From positions 1 to 50,513 of the forward strand of contig JALVOT010000002.1 of NCBI GenBank assembly GCA_027026255.1: a stretch of 50,513 nt of DNA. The letters run 5' to 3'. This DNA is from Caldifarciminota bacterium. Lineage in GTDB: Bacteria; Hydrothermota; Tepidihabitantia; SM23-42. The position numbers and the translations under genes were made by a program. Under the pieces are notes generated by a model. It was not told where the DNA came from and did no database searches. It saw nothing but the letters and a program-made list of their open reading frames with translations. Below are positions 1 through 9,122 of the stretch, piece after piece. Position 1 is the stretch's first letter. Each line of letters begins with the position of its first letter.

Positions 1-2
1 TT

Positions 3-140
3 GAGTATGCTAAAGAGGTGATGCCCGAACTTAATCGAGACATTGCCTTATTTCCACCGGTAATTTTAGATAATCTCAGTAGTAGCTCTTTCTGGAAAGG
101 TGGTAAGGATGTGTGTGCACATTACAATTTTATATTCTAA
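3..140 (+). CDS. C-terminal end of an unrecognised protein (partial)
   Basis: An open frame enters from the left edge and stops at the TAA at 138-140, giving 45 residues that include PELNRDIALF and FWKGGKDV. I do not recognise the family. The frame is supported because a second copy at 36049-36297 aligns to it without gaps over about 42 codons, with many synonymous or conservative differences, which suggests it was once selected as protein. In this copy the Trp codon TGG corresponds to a TGA stop in the other copy. Whether the complete gene is intact cannot be told because its start lies outside the window. No transposase or phage motif is visible. Confidence 0.5.
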   Translation, partial: EYAKEVMPELNRDIALFPPVILDNLSSSSFWKGGKDVCAHYNFIF

Positions 141-337
141 GGAAAATAATAATTGAGCAGAATTGATTTTTATTTATTTTTAAACTATATAGTTACTGTA
201 TTATAAATCCCTTGATGTATGATTATGATAAGAAAAATAACAAACAGGATATAACCGAATTGAATGCAAATTTTATTCAGCATCAGTAAGTCTCGGTCGG
301 GATGTCTCCTGAACTATAGGGAAATCTCTTTTTTATA
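141..337. other. Intergenic region, AT-rich, no gene seen
   Basis: About 200 bases separate the partial gene at the left edge from the promoter of the next operon. No open frame with a ribosome binding site and no RNA gene is visible. A short stretch around 241-261 (AAACAGGATATAACCGA) resembles one at 4765-4786, too short to be called a repeat with confidence. Confidence 0.4.
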
Positions 338-365
338 TTGACATAATTCTTTTTTTATATAGAAT
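338..365 (+). promoter_or_regulatory. Sigma70-type promoter of the parvulin-galT-glgA operon
   Basis: TTGACA at 338-343, a 16-base spacer, and TAGAAT at 360-365 (5 of 6 consensus). Transcription would start near 372, leaving a short leader of about 18 nt that contains the Shine-Dalgarno AGAAAGGAGG (376-385). This is a leadered promoter, in contrast with several others in the window. Confidence 0.75.
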
Positions 366-389
366 AATAGCCTATAGAAAGGAGGCAAG

Positions 390-2378
390 ATGCAACTGAT
401 TCTGGCGATTTTTCTGACCCTGCCTAATAATTATGTTAATATGCTTATGGCAGGTGATTATGATAAGGCTTTAGAATATTGTCAAACAAATATTGCTAAA
501 AAGAAAAATGTTATGAAGTGGTCATTGGAGATGGGAGATATCTATTATAATCATCTTTTTGACCTGGATAAGGCACAGGAAATATATAAAGGAATTATTG
601 ATAAATATCAGAAAAAGTTGAACGGCTGGATTTACCTCCGTTATGCCCAGGTGCTTGAGCTGAAGGAAGATTATCTCAATGCCGCTAAGATGTATGAGAT
701 TGTTGCAACAAAGTATCGTAAGGCGCCGCTTGATTCTTTTGCGTTGAATGGTGTGGAGAGGTGTTTTAAGAAGAATTACCAGGAGTATGTTGCATCGGTG
801 GATGACTATAAGATTACCCGTCTCGAGTTGGATGACCGTTTGGGTAAGGGGGTTGTATTTCCAAGAAGAGATGAGAAGGCTGTCCTTGATCAGATGATTA
901 CCGGGGTTTTGATTCACATAAATGCATTAAAGAATAATATCCAGAATACTGAATTTTTTAAGAATATGCTTAACGAAAGAAAAAAACAGTTGATGCTTGA
1001 TGAAATCCGTGCCTGTGATATTATAGCTAAGGCTGAGCCGAATAATATGGAACTAAAGCGTTACTATTATAAACACAGAAAAAACTACAAACAGAGGGAA
1101 GAGATTAGGGGTAAGGAGATCATCGTTGAATCAGATAGTCTGGCAAAATTTTTACTCGATTCATTAAAAAAGGATATTAGTAGTTTTGATACTCTGGCCA
1201 AATTATATTCTACTGCATCTTCCAAAATGTCAGGTGGTTATATGGGTATTGTTTACAAGGGCACAAAACCAAAACCAGTAGATAAAGTTCTGTTCAGGAC
1301 AAAACCGAATCATCTTACCAATATCATAAAATTTGATGGGAAATTTGGAATTTACCTGGTAACCAGCCACAAACCAGAACGATATAAGAAATTCAAAGAG
1401 GTAAAAAATCAAATCAGAATTTCAGTGAAGGCAGAAAAAATAAAAAAAGTTGAAGAAAAATTTAGAAAACGATTATGGCGTCGGTCAAGGATTCGTATTT
1501 ATGAAGATAGTATCAAGACGGCAATTAATGATACAACCGGTAACGGTAATAGGGTTGTGGCAAAGGTTAATGGACGAAAAATAACCTGGCAGATGGTCAA
1601 ACAGAGGAATGAATCCCAGCCCCAGTTTGGTCGTGCTGATCTCTCAGATGTAAAGGCTGTTAAAGATTTATTGAAGACGATGATTGAAGAGGATATAAAG
1701 ATTGAATATGCGTTGAGAAATAAATATTTTCTGCATGATGGATACTTTACTAAGTTGGTGGATTTGGTTAATATGTTGCTGGACCAGGGACTCTATCAGA
1801 AGATCGTTATTGAGACAGTCCATATTGATTCCAATGATGTTAGAGATTATTATAATAAACATAAAGAAGAATTCAGGATTCCGGAATCGGTGCGCTGTCA
1901 GGAGATTGTGGTAAAATCCCGGAAACTCGCCGAAGACTTGAGAAAAATTCTGCTTGCTGACCCGACAAAGTTTGATTCATTAGCAAAGGTTCATTCTATC
2001 GTCCGCACGGGCAAGCGCGGTGGTGATACCGGGATTTTGAGAAGAAGGATGAGGCCTGAGAAATATGAGAAGATAGCATTTTCCCTGAAACCAGGGGAAA
2101 TAAGCAAGATTTTTTCCACTGATGACACTACATTTACAATTATCAAGGTGAATGAGTATAAGCCAATGGCCTATCGAAAATACGAAGAGGTGAAGGAGAG
2201 TTTAAAGACCAGATTACTGCGCAAGAAGCAGTCTGAGGTGGCACAGAATTATTTGAAGAAAATCAGGGAAGAGGCAAATATAAAAATTTTCTTGAAAGAG
2301 GAGAAAAAAGAGGAGAAGAAGAAAGAAGGCAAAAAAGAGATTAAAACGGAAGTGAAGAAAGTCGGAACAAAGAAGTAA
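390..2378 (+). CDS. Exported peptidyl-prolyl isomerase with TPR region and two parvulin domains
   Basis: This 662-residue protein starts at an ATG with a strong AAAGGAGG site upstream. A very short hydrophobic N-terminus (LILAIFLTL) looks like a minimal export signal. Residues about 10-115 form TPR-like helix pairs. Two parvulin-type (PpiC/SurA) rotamase domains follow, near residues 224-345 and 483-610, each with the typical GG(Y/D)xG turn and an end resembling K(F/Y)xEVK. A SurA-N-like segment (VAKVNGRKITW) lies between them. The C-terminus is a long Lys/Glu tail. The likely role is folding or delivery of envelope proteins in the periplasm. It is followed by galT after 3 bases, so it is probably co-transcribed with sugar metabolism genes of no obvious functional link. 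Substrates are unknown. Confidence 0.8.
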   Translation: MQLILAIFLTLPNNYVNMLMAGDYDKALEYCQTNIAKKKNVMKWSLEMGDIYYNHLFDLDKAQEIYKGIIDKYQKKLNGWIYLRYAQVLELKEDYLNAAKMYEIVATKYRKAPLDSFALNGVERCFKKNYQEYVASVDDYKITRLELDDRLGKGVVFPRRDEKAVLDQMITGVLIHINALKNNIQNTEFFKNMLNERKKQLMLDEIRACDIIAKAEPNNMELKRYYYKHRKNYKQREEIRGKEIIVESDSLAKFLLDSLKKDISSFDTLAKLYSTASSKMSGGYMGIVYKGTKPKPVDKVLFRTKPNHLTNIIKFDGKFGIYLVTSHKPERYKKFKEVKNQIRISVKAEKIKKVEEKFRKRLWRRSRIRIYEDSIKTAINDTTGNGNRVVAKVNGRKITWQMVKQRNESQPQFGRADLSDVKAVKDLLKTMIEEDIKIEYALRNKYFLHDGYFTKLVDLVNMLLDQGLYQKIVIETVHIDSNDVRDYYNKHKEEFRIPESVRCQEIVVKSRKLAEDLRKILLADPTKFDSLAKVHSIVRTGKRGGDTGILRRRMRPEKYEKIAFSLKPGEISKIFSTDDTTFTIIKVNEYKPMAYRKYEEVKESLKTRLLRKKQSEVAQNYLKKIREEANIKIFLKEEKKEEKKKEGKKEIKTEVKKVGTKK

Positions 2379-2381
2379 TCA

Positions 2382-3383
2382 ATGCCGGAACTACGGAAGG
2401 ACCCGGTATTAGGCCGCTGGGTTATTATCTCTACGGAAAGGGCAAAGCGACCCAAGGACTTTCGGGTTGAACCAGAGAAAAAGTCTGTAACCCCGGGAAA
2501 ATGTCCATTCTGCCCGGGAAATGAAAAGGCGACACCCCCGGAAATTTTTGCAATCCGACCTCAGGATACGCGGCCTAATACTCCAGGCTGGACTCTGAGA
2601 ATAATACCCAATAAGTTTCCTGCATTAAGGATTGAGGGTGAGATTGACCGGCGTGGTGAGGGTTTGTATGACCGGATGAATGGGATCGGGACCCATGAAG
2701 TAATCATTGAAACCCCTGACCATTCCAAAGATCTTGCTGATCTTGCAGACCCTGATTTTTATAATGTAGTTTATACCTACCGCAAACGGATTATTGAGTT
2801 AAAAGAAGATAAGCGGCTTAAATATGTAATGGTATTCAAAAATTTCGGTGCGGCAGCCGGGGCATCATTGGAGCATAGCCATTCCCAGTTGATTGCGATG
2901 CCTGTTATTCCGAAACGGGTGATTGAGGAGATGGATGGTGCCAAGCGATACTATGAATATCGGGAACGGTGTATATTTTGTGATATTGTTATGCAGGAAA
3001 CCAGAGAGCGCCGGCGTTTGATCGATGAAAACAACACATTTATCGCGATTTCACCATTTGCTTCACGATTTCCCTTTGAGACCTGGATCCTGCCTCGATC
3101 ACATAAATCCAATTTCGAGGATACTACAGATGAGGAATTAAAAGACCTTTGCGCAATTCTCAAAGGTTGTCTCAGGAGGTTAAAAAAAGCGCTTAATATT
3201 CCACCTTATAACTATATCATCCATACTACACCAATTACCCTTAAAGGTATTGAATTTTATCATTATCATCTGGAAATAATCCCGGCTCTTACTCATGTTG
3301 CGGGATTTGAGTGGGGCACCGGTTTTTATATCAATCCTACACCACCTGAGGAATCTGCTGCGTATCTTAAGAATATTCTGTAG
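2382..3383 (+). CDS. galT: Galactose-1-phosphate uridylyltransferase
   Basis: The product exchanges UMP between UDP-glucose and galactose-1-phosphate (Leloir pathway, cytosol). The 333 residues have the expected family length. The N-terminal signature DPVLGRWVIIS, the CPFC zinc-ligand pair near residue 43 and the catalytic histidine triad HSHSQ at residues 165-169 are present; by analogy with E. coli, His167 would carry the uridylyl group. The E. coli motif is HPHGQ, so the Pro and Gly are replaced by Ser, which I regard as a family variant rather than a defect. The gene lies 3 bases after the isomerase gene and overlaps glgA by one base, suggesting a role in nucleotide-sugar supply for storage or surface glycans. 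Confidence 0.93.
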   Translation: MPELRKDPVLGRWVIISTERAKRPKDFRVEPEKKSVTPGKCPFCPGNEKATPPEIFAIRPQDTRPNTPGWTLRIIPNKFPALRIEGEIDRRGEGLYDRMNGIGTHEVIIETPDHSKDLADLADPDFYNVVYTYRKRIIELKEDKRLKYVMVFKNFGAAAGASLEHSHSQLIAMPVIPKRVIEEMDGAKRYYEYRERCIFCDIVMQETRERRRLIDENNTFIAISPFASRFPFETWILPRSHKSNFEDTTDEELKDLCAILKGCLRRLKKALNIPPYNYIIHTTPITLKGIEFYHYHLEIIPALTHVAGFEWGTGFYINPTPPEESAAYLKNIL

Positions 3384-4747
3384 TGAAAGTAGCACTTGTT
3401 GCTGCTGAAGCGGTTCCTTATGCCAAGGTCGGAGGGCTTGCCGATGTAGTGGGAACTCTGCCCAGATATCTTAATAAGGAAGGGGTGGAGGTTAAGGTAT
3501 TCATCCCTCGATATAAGGGGATTAAAGGAAGATATCACACGACAATAAGGGTGAATAATAAATCAGTTAAAATATATTACGCTGGTAATTACTACTTCGT
3601 GAATCATCCGTTTTATTATCAACGCGCGGGTATATATGGAGAGAAAAAAGGAGATTATAACGATAATTGTGAGCGGTTTTCATTTTTTTGTCGTGCGGTC
3701 AGTAAACTGGTTCTTGGCGGTGGTTATGATATTGTTCATTGTAATGACTGGCACACTGGATTATTACCGCTTTATCTTCGTCAGGCAGGAGCAAATATAA
3801 AGACGGTTTTTACAATTCACAATCTTGGTTATCAGGGAATATTCCCTGTGGATAAGATTGATGCCTTAGGTTTAGATATCAGAAAATACAAATCAATACT
3901 GCACCATAATAAAATCAACTTTTTAAAGGCAGGCATTATTTATAGCGACATAATTACAACAGTTTCAGAAAATTATGCATGGGAAATCCAATCTGAAAAA
4001 TTCGGCTTCGGCCTCAATGAAATCTTAACTTCAAGAAGGTCCCGACTTTATGGTATTATAAACGGAATTGATTATCAAGAATGGAATCCGGAAAAGGATA
4101 AATTTATCTACAGAAAGTTTAGAGGACTTAAAGGAAAGCATGCGAACAAGAATTATCTTTGTAAAAAATCTGGATTAGAAAAAAAACGCCCCTTAATCGG
4201 TATGGTTTCGAGAATTACCGGGCAGAAGGGATTTGATATTCTTTTAGAATCGATGCAGGGTATTATTAAACTCGGCTGCAACCTCATCCTGGTTGGAATG
4301 GGTGATAAAAATTATTGCTCTGAATTAAAAAGATACTGCCGATTATTTCCGTCCCGCATCTCGGTAAATTTGAAGTTTGATAATCGATTGGCACATCAGA
4401 TTTATGCGGGAAGTGATTTTTTTCTTATGCCATCATATTATGAGCCCTGTGGTTTGGGACAGATGATTGCCCTTAAATATCTCAGCATCCCGGTGGTGAG
4501 AAAGACCGGAGGTCTGGCTGATACAGTGCACCAGTATAATCCTATGAGCGGTTCGGGAAATGGCTTTCTCTTCAAAAAATATTCATCCCGTGCCCTGTTA
4601 AATTGTCTGAACCGGGCTTTAAGGGTGTATCAGAATCCGAAGAAATTTATCAATGTAATCCAGAATGCAATGAAGGCTGATTTTTCCTGGAGTAAATCGG
4701 CACAAAAGTATAAGGCACTATACAATATGGTATTGAAAAACAGTTGA
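3383..4747 (+). CDS. glgA: Glycogen synthase (ADP-glucose type, GT5)
   Basis: The protein transfers glucose to the non-reducing end of alpha-1,4-glucans in the cytosol. It has 454 residues, slightly shorter than the usual 470-490. The nucleotide-sugar binding motif KVGGLADV is at the N-terminus (residues 15-22), and the C-terminal GT-B half contains the PSYYEPCGLGQ motif that holds the retaining-glycosyltransferase Glu. The start is GTG at 3383, overlapping the TAG stop of galT as TAGTG, so translation is probably coupled. No glgB, glgC or glgP is in the window. No clear terminator was seen after the stop. Confidence 0.92.
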   Translation: MKVALVAAEAVPYAKVGGLADVVGTLPRYLNKEGVEVKVFIPRYKGIKGRYHTTIRVNNKSVKIYYAGNYYFVNHPFYYQRAGIYGEKKGDYNDNCERFSFFCRAVSKLVLGGGYDIVHCNDWHTGLLPLYLRQAGANIKTVFTIHNLGYQGIFPVDKIDALGLDIRKYKSILHHNKINFLKAGIIYSDIITTVSENYAWEIQSEKFGFGLNEILTSRRSRLYGIINGIDYQEWNPEKDKFIYRKFRGLKGKHANKNYLCKKSGLEKKRPLIGMVSRITGQKGFDILLESMQGIIKLGCNLILVGMGDKNYCSELKRYCRLFPSRISVNLKFDNRLAHQIYAGSDFFLMPSYYEPCGLGQMIALKYLSIPVVRKTGGLADTVHQYNPMSGSGNGFLFKKYSSRALLNCLNRALRVYQNPKKFINVIQNAMKADFSWSKSAQKYKALYNMVLKNS

Positions 4748-5031
4748 TTTTTTCTTGATTTTTAAACAGAAATATAACCGAGAGGTGGCATATCTAAACC
4801 TAAACCGATGATTTTTCTGGTTTGTTAAGTTTCTTTATGGTCTGCAAAGGCCGCAAAAGATACGCGTAAGTTAAAGCAGAATTTTCTGATTCATTCTTTT
4901 TATCGGGCTTCGATACCCAACAACTTACAACGATCTGCATTTTGATTTATTTGGTGCGTAAGGAATCTTAGTTTTAAGTACAGCGTAGCGTTTTATCTGA
5001 TTTGTTTGCTTTGTTGGTTTGTCTATATCTC
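4748..5031. other. Intergenic region upstream of secA, with a degenerate repeat
   Basis: About 285 bases without a supported gene. The minus strand of 4902-4934 matches the plus strand of 18698-18730 at 27 of 33 positions without gaps, suggesting a small dispersed repeat. Nothing else recognisable was found; no RNA gene or riboswitch was identified. Confidence 0.5.
4902..4934 (-). repeat. Degenerate intergenic repeat, copy 1
   Basis: Read on the minus strand, this 33-base segment contains GTAAGTTGT followed by ATCGAA and CCCG, and matches 18698-18730 (+) at 27 of 33 positions. Both copies are intergenic. The function is unknown, and chance similarity cannot be fully excluded without a genome-wide count. 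Confidence 0.4.
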
Positions 5032-5059
5032 TTGACATTGCTGAATTATTTTATATAAT
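5032..5059 (+). promoter_or_regulatory. Consensus promoter of secA, predicted leaderless
   Basis: TTGACA at 5032-5037 and TATAAT at 5054-5059 are both perfect, with a 16-base spacer. Only 6 bases lie between the -10 box and the secA ATG at 5066, so transcription is expected to begin at the A of the start codon. No Shine-Dalgarno sequence can exist in such a transcript. Confidence 0.85.
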
Positions 5060-5065
5060 TAAGTA

Positions 5066-8023
5066 ATGCTCCAGAGAATTTTAGGAAAGATATTTGGAAC
5101 CCAAACCGAACGGGAACTAAAACGCCTCTGGCCCAGGGTCATTGAGATTAACGAAGTCTTTGAAAAGATGAAGAATGTTGATCTTGAGAAGACCACTGAG
5201 GATTTTAAGAGACGCATCAGTGATGGTGAGCCAATTGATGACCTTATGGTTGAGGCATTCGCCCTGGTGAAAGAGGCCTGTCGTAGGCTGCTTGGCAAGA
5301 AATGGTCGGTAGTGGATATTGAAACCGAATGGAATATGGTGCCATTTGATGTGCAGTTGATCGGCGCAATTGTGCTTCACGAAGGTAAGATTGCCGAGAT
5401 GAAGACAGGTGAAGGAAAGACATTAGTGGCGACGATGCCTTTATACCTGAATGCCCTGACTGGTAAGGGGGCTCATCTTATTACGGTTAATGATTATCTT
5501 GCAAAAAGGGACCGGGAATGGATGGGTCCGGTATATGAGTCATTGGGTTTGAAGATTGGAGTGCTTCAGGCCGGAATGGAACCGGAGGCAAGAAAAGAGG
5601 CATATCGGGCCGATATTACATACGGCACAAATAATGAATTCGGTTTTGACTATCTGCGGGATAATATGGTCTGGTCTCTTGAAGAAAAGGTTCAGCGTGG
5701 CCATTATTACGCGATTGTTGATGAGGTAGATAGTATCCTGATTGATGAAGCCAGGACACCACTTATTATTTCCGGACCGGTGGAGCGGGCAACCAATGCT
5801 TTCAAGGATTTAAATCCGATTGTCCAGAGACTCAATTCTGCCCAGACTGTGCTTGTCAATAGAATCGTTGCCGAGGCAAAGCGTCTATTAGAGGAAGGGA
5901 AGGAGAAAGAGGCAGGTATAAAGTTATTACAGGCACGCCGGGGTGCACCAAAGAATAAACAACTCTTAAAACTTGAACAGGAGACCGGTATCAAGAGGTT
6001 AATTGAGAATACCGAACTAAATTTTCTGCGTGAAAAGAATTTTTCAAAGATAGATGAAGAATTATATTTTGTTATCGATGAAAAGGCAAATATTGTTGAT
6101 TTGACCGAAAAGGGGAGGCAATTTGTTTCTCCTAACAACCCTCAAATGTTTGTGCTGCCTGATTTGAGTGAAATGATTGGTAAGATTGATAAGAGTGAAA
6201 ATCTTACCAAGAAGGAAAAAATTTTTGAGAAGGAAAAGGCCTATAAGGAGTATGCGAAGAAGAGCGAGACCCTCCATAATCTCAGGGCTTTATTAAAGGC
6301 ATATTCACTATTTGAAAAGGATGTTGAATATGTAGTAAAGGATGGTAAGGTAATAATTGTTGATGAGTTTACCGGACGTTTGATGCCGGGCCGGAGATTT
6401 TCTGATGGTTTACATCAGGCTCTTGAAGCCAAGGAAAGGGTGCGGGTTCAGGAGGAGACCCAGACATTTGCTACGATTACGATACAAAACTATTTTAGAA
6501 TGTATCAGAAACTTGCCGGGATGACCGGGACTGCGGCTACAGAAGCCAATGAATTCTGGCAGATTTATAAATTGGATGTGGTTGAGATACCGACAAAGGA
6601 ACCGGTGCGTCGAATTGATTATGAAGATATAGTATATCGTTCAAGGCGTGAAAAGTATAATGCTATAATAGACGAAATCGTCCGCTGGCACGAGAAGAAA
6701 CGACCCATCCTCGTTGGAACGACATCGGTCGAGGTAAGTGAAATTTTATCAAGGCTGCTTAAACGTCGTGGTATACGCCATGAGGTCTTGAATGCTAAAC
6801 ACCACCAGAGGGAGGCGGTTATTGTATCACAGGCCGGCCAGGCTGGTGCGGTAACGATTGCTACAAATATGGCGGGGAGAGGAACCGATATTAAACTCGG
6901 TCCGGGTGTCGTGAAGTGCAGTAAATGCTGTATTAAATGTCTTGATCAGGACTGTGCAAAGTGTGATCACAAGAAGATGAAAGAATGTTTTAAAGATGTG
7001 CCGTGCGGCCTTTATATTATCGGCACCGAAAGGCATGAATCACGCCGTATTGATAATCAGTTACGGGGGAGAAGCGGTCGTCAGGGTGACCCCGGCTCTT
7101 CGCGTTTTTTCCTTTCATTAGAGGATAACCTGATGCGGATATTCGGTTCGGATCGCGTGGCAGAGATTATGGACCGCTTTGGTGGTGATGAGCAGAAACC
7201 CCTTACTCATCCTTTAGTAACCCGGGCGATTGCTAATGCCCAGAAGAGGGTTGAAGAAAACCATTTTGAAATAAGAAAGCATCTTCTGGAATATGATGAT
7301 GTGATGAACAAACAGCGTCAGGTAATCTATAAAATGCGTGACGAAATTCTCGCCGGAGAAAATTTAATCACCCTGATTACTCAATTTTTTGAGGATACAA
7401 TAGAAGATATTATAGTAAAATATTCAGACCCCAAGACCAATCCCGAGGAATGGGAATGGGATAATCTTATTGGAGAATTTAATTTTCTATTTCTTACAGA
7501 TTTTCGCATACCGAAAGAAAAGATTCCTCGAATAAAGCAGGAAGAATTATTGGATATGCTGCTGGATAAGGCAAAGGAAAGATTAAAATGGCGTCAGGAG
7601 CAATTAGGTGAAGCAACGGTTAATGATTTTATAAAACTTATATTATTGAGCACGGTTGATAGTAAATGGCGGGATCATCTTTATGCCCTTGATGCCCTGC
7701 GTGAAGGGATTAGCCTACGTGCCTATGGCCAGAAGGATCCCCTGGTTGAATATAAACAGGAATCGTTTCGGATGTTTGATGAACTTTTACGGGATATTGC
7801 CAAACAGACTACAGCCCTTATATTCAGAGCAGAACCACAGATTCAGCCGGTACGAAGGCAGCCAAAAATTCAGGAATATAAACCTGGTGTATCATCGGCA
7901 GGAGGTGTTGAAGCAAAGAAGAAACCAACGGTTATTAAGAAAAAGAAGGTCGGTAGAAATGACCCCTGTCCCTGTGGAAGTGGTAAAAAGTATAAGAAAT
8001 GTTGTGGAAGGAATGTAGTATGA
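5066..8023 (+). CDS. secA: Preprotein translocase ATPase SecA
   Basis: SecA is the motor that pushes preproteins through SecYEG. This form has 985 residues, longer than E. coli SecA (901), with an enlarged preprotein cross-linking region around residues 250-390, as in several other phyla. Walker A (GEGKT) is near residue 114 and DEVDS (Walker B) near 219. The GRSGRQGDPGSSRF helicase motif and the C-terminal SEC-C zinc motif CPCGSGKKYKKCC are present. Unusually, a Cys-rich insert (about residues 616-650, with repeated CxxC-like pairs) sits between GRGTDIKLG and GLYIIGTERHESRR. The start at 5066 gives the canonical N-terminus ending in RELKRLWP, and the promoter spacing implies a leaderless mRNA. 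Confidence 0.97.
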   Translation: MLQRILGKIFGTQTERELKRLWPRVIEINEVFEKMKNVDLEKTTEDFKRRISDGEPIDDLMVEAFALVKEACRRLLGKKWSVVDIETEWNMVPFDVQLIGAIVLHEGKIAEMKTGEGKTLVATMPLYLNALTGKGAHLITVNDYLAKRDREWMGPVYESLGLKIGVLQAGMEPEARKEAYRADITYGTNNEFGFDYLRDNMVWSLEEKVQRGHYYAIVDEVDSILIDEARTPLIISGPVERATNAFKDLNPIVQRLNSAQTVLVNRIVAEAKRLLEEGKEKEAGIKLLQARRGAPKNKQLLKLEQETGIKRLIENTELNFLREKNFSKIDEELYFVIDEKANIVDLTEKGRQFVSPNNPQMFVLPDLSEMIGKIDKSENLTKKEKIFEKEKAYKEYAKKSETLHNLRALLKAYSLFEKDVEYVVKDGKVIIVDEFTGRLMPGRRFSDGLHQALEAKERVRVQEETQTFATITIQNYFRMYQKLAGMTGTAATEANEFWQIYKLDVVEIPTKEPVRRIDYEDIVYRSRREKYNAIIDEIVRWHEKKRPILVGTTSVEVSEILSRLLKRRGIRHEVLNAKHHQREAVIVSQAGQAGAVTIATNMAGRGTDIKLGPGVVKCSKCCIKCLDQDCAKCDHKKMKECFKDVPCGLYIIGTERHESRRIDNQLRGRSGRQGDPGSSRFFLSLEDNLMRIFGSDRVAEIMDRFGGDEQKPLTHPLVTRAIANAQKRVEENHFEIRKHLLEYDDVMNKQRQVIYKMRDEILAGENLITLITQFFEDTIEDIIVKYSDPKTNPEEWEWDNLIGEFNFLFLTDFRIPKEKIPRIKQEELLDMLLDKAKERLKWRQEQLGEATVNDFIKLILLSTVDSKWRDHLYALDALREGISLRAYGQKDPLVEYKQESFRMFDELLRDIAKQTTALIFRAEPQIQPVRRQPKIQEYKPGVSSAGGVEAKKKPTVIKKKKVGRNDPCPCGSGKKYKKCCGRNVV

Positions 8024-9114
8024 AGTCGTTCCAGGCACATCTTTTTACCAAAAATAGTCAACTTCCGACTTTTATTCCACCCCGGCCGTATTTTGTTCAC
8101 AATAATAAAAGGTATTTAAATTTTATGAATATTGATTGCCTCAGTTTGAAGAGCGATGATTATTTAAAGGAGATTGCGTGTCAAAGTATTGAAACATCCG
8201 GGATTCTTCCGGCAAATGGGAAGATAAAAATCATGGATGATATTCATGGGATAATGACGGAATTGAAAAATATAGATTCTCTTTTGATCTTTCCCGATGA
8301 GATTTCAGCGGTATTTGCTGCGCTTTCTATATTTGATCCAAAGACGACATTTTTTGTTGATTATGAGACATCGCCCAGTATTATTGCGGTTCTGGAACAT
8401 AGAAATCTTGAATACTACAGCCATAATGATATTGGACAGCTTACCAAACTACTTGCCGCAAAGACCGAAAAGGTAATTTTCATCGATGGTATATATGAAT
8501 GGCTGGGTAATATTGCTCCTATCAATGAGCTTATAAAGGTTGCTAAGGAATTTGAATGTTTTATAGTAGCAAATGAATTAAACTCCTTCGGTCTTTTAGG
8601 CCGGGACGGTCGAGGATTTATTGACCTCTTTAATGCCTACGAAGAAATAAATATTGAAATCGGCAGTTTTCATAAATATCTTGGTGGATTTGGATGTTAT
8701 ATTGGTGCAAAGAAGTATTTAATCAATAAGATCCGTGATAATGTATATAACATTAATGATACAATGCCCCAGTTTATGCTTGCCGTTAATCTTGCCGGGT
8801 TGGAGATTATAAAGCAGTTCGGGGATAAAAAAAGTCGGTATCAAACCCTCTGGAAGAATAGCCGATATTTTATAACCAGATTAAAACAGATTGGATTCAA
8901 AACAAAGAGTGAAACTCCGATTGTGGTGGTTTCGTTTCGCAACAACCAGGAAACCCAGGAATTCGTTAAAGGACTTATTAGACATCAGATAATTGCTATA
9001 TCAAACAGGGAGCGAATTAGATTCTGCCTTTCTGTAGAACATAGCAGGGAAGACCTCGATTTTTGTCTTGATAAATTGGAACAGTTGGGTCGTGAGCTGG
9101 GTACTCTTGGTTAA
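8020..9114 (+). CDS. Fold-type I aminotransferase-like protein (AONS/KBL family), probably altered active site
   Basis: The 364-residue protein belongs by sequence style to the alpha-oxoamine synthase group (BioF, KBL). The block ending SFGLLGRDGRG matches the family motif near DDAHGTG...GRG, and IGSFHKYLGG carries the PLP-lysine equivalent (Lys219). However, the Asp that grips the PLP ring nitrogen and the nearby His (E. coli BioF Asp204 and His207) align with Asn185 and Asn188. It may therefore be a pseudoenzyme or have changed chemistry. I chose the ATG at 8020, which overlaps the secA stop as ATGA and has GGAAGG upstream; an earlier in-frame start at 7999 would overlap secA further. The substrate is unknown. 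Confidence 0.7.
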   Translation: MKSFQAHLFTKNSQLPTFIPPRPYFVHNNKRYLNFMNIDCLSLKSDDYLKEIACQSIETSGILPANGKIKIMDDIHGIMTELKNIDSLLIFPDEISAVFAALSIFDPKTTFFVDYETSPSIIAVLEHRNLEYYSHNDIGQLTKLLAAKTEKVIFIDGIYEWLGNIAPINELIKVAKEFECFIVANELNSFGLLGRDGRGFIDLFNAYEEINIEIGSFHKYLGGFGCYIGAKKYLINKIRDNVYNINDTMPQFMLAVNLAGLEIIKQFGDKKSRYQTLWKNSRYFITRLKQIGFKTKSETPIVVVSFRNNQETQEFVKGLIRHQIIAISNRERIRFCLSVEHSREDLDFCLDKLEQLGRELGTLG

Positions 9115-9122
9115 ATTTTAGA

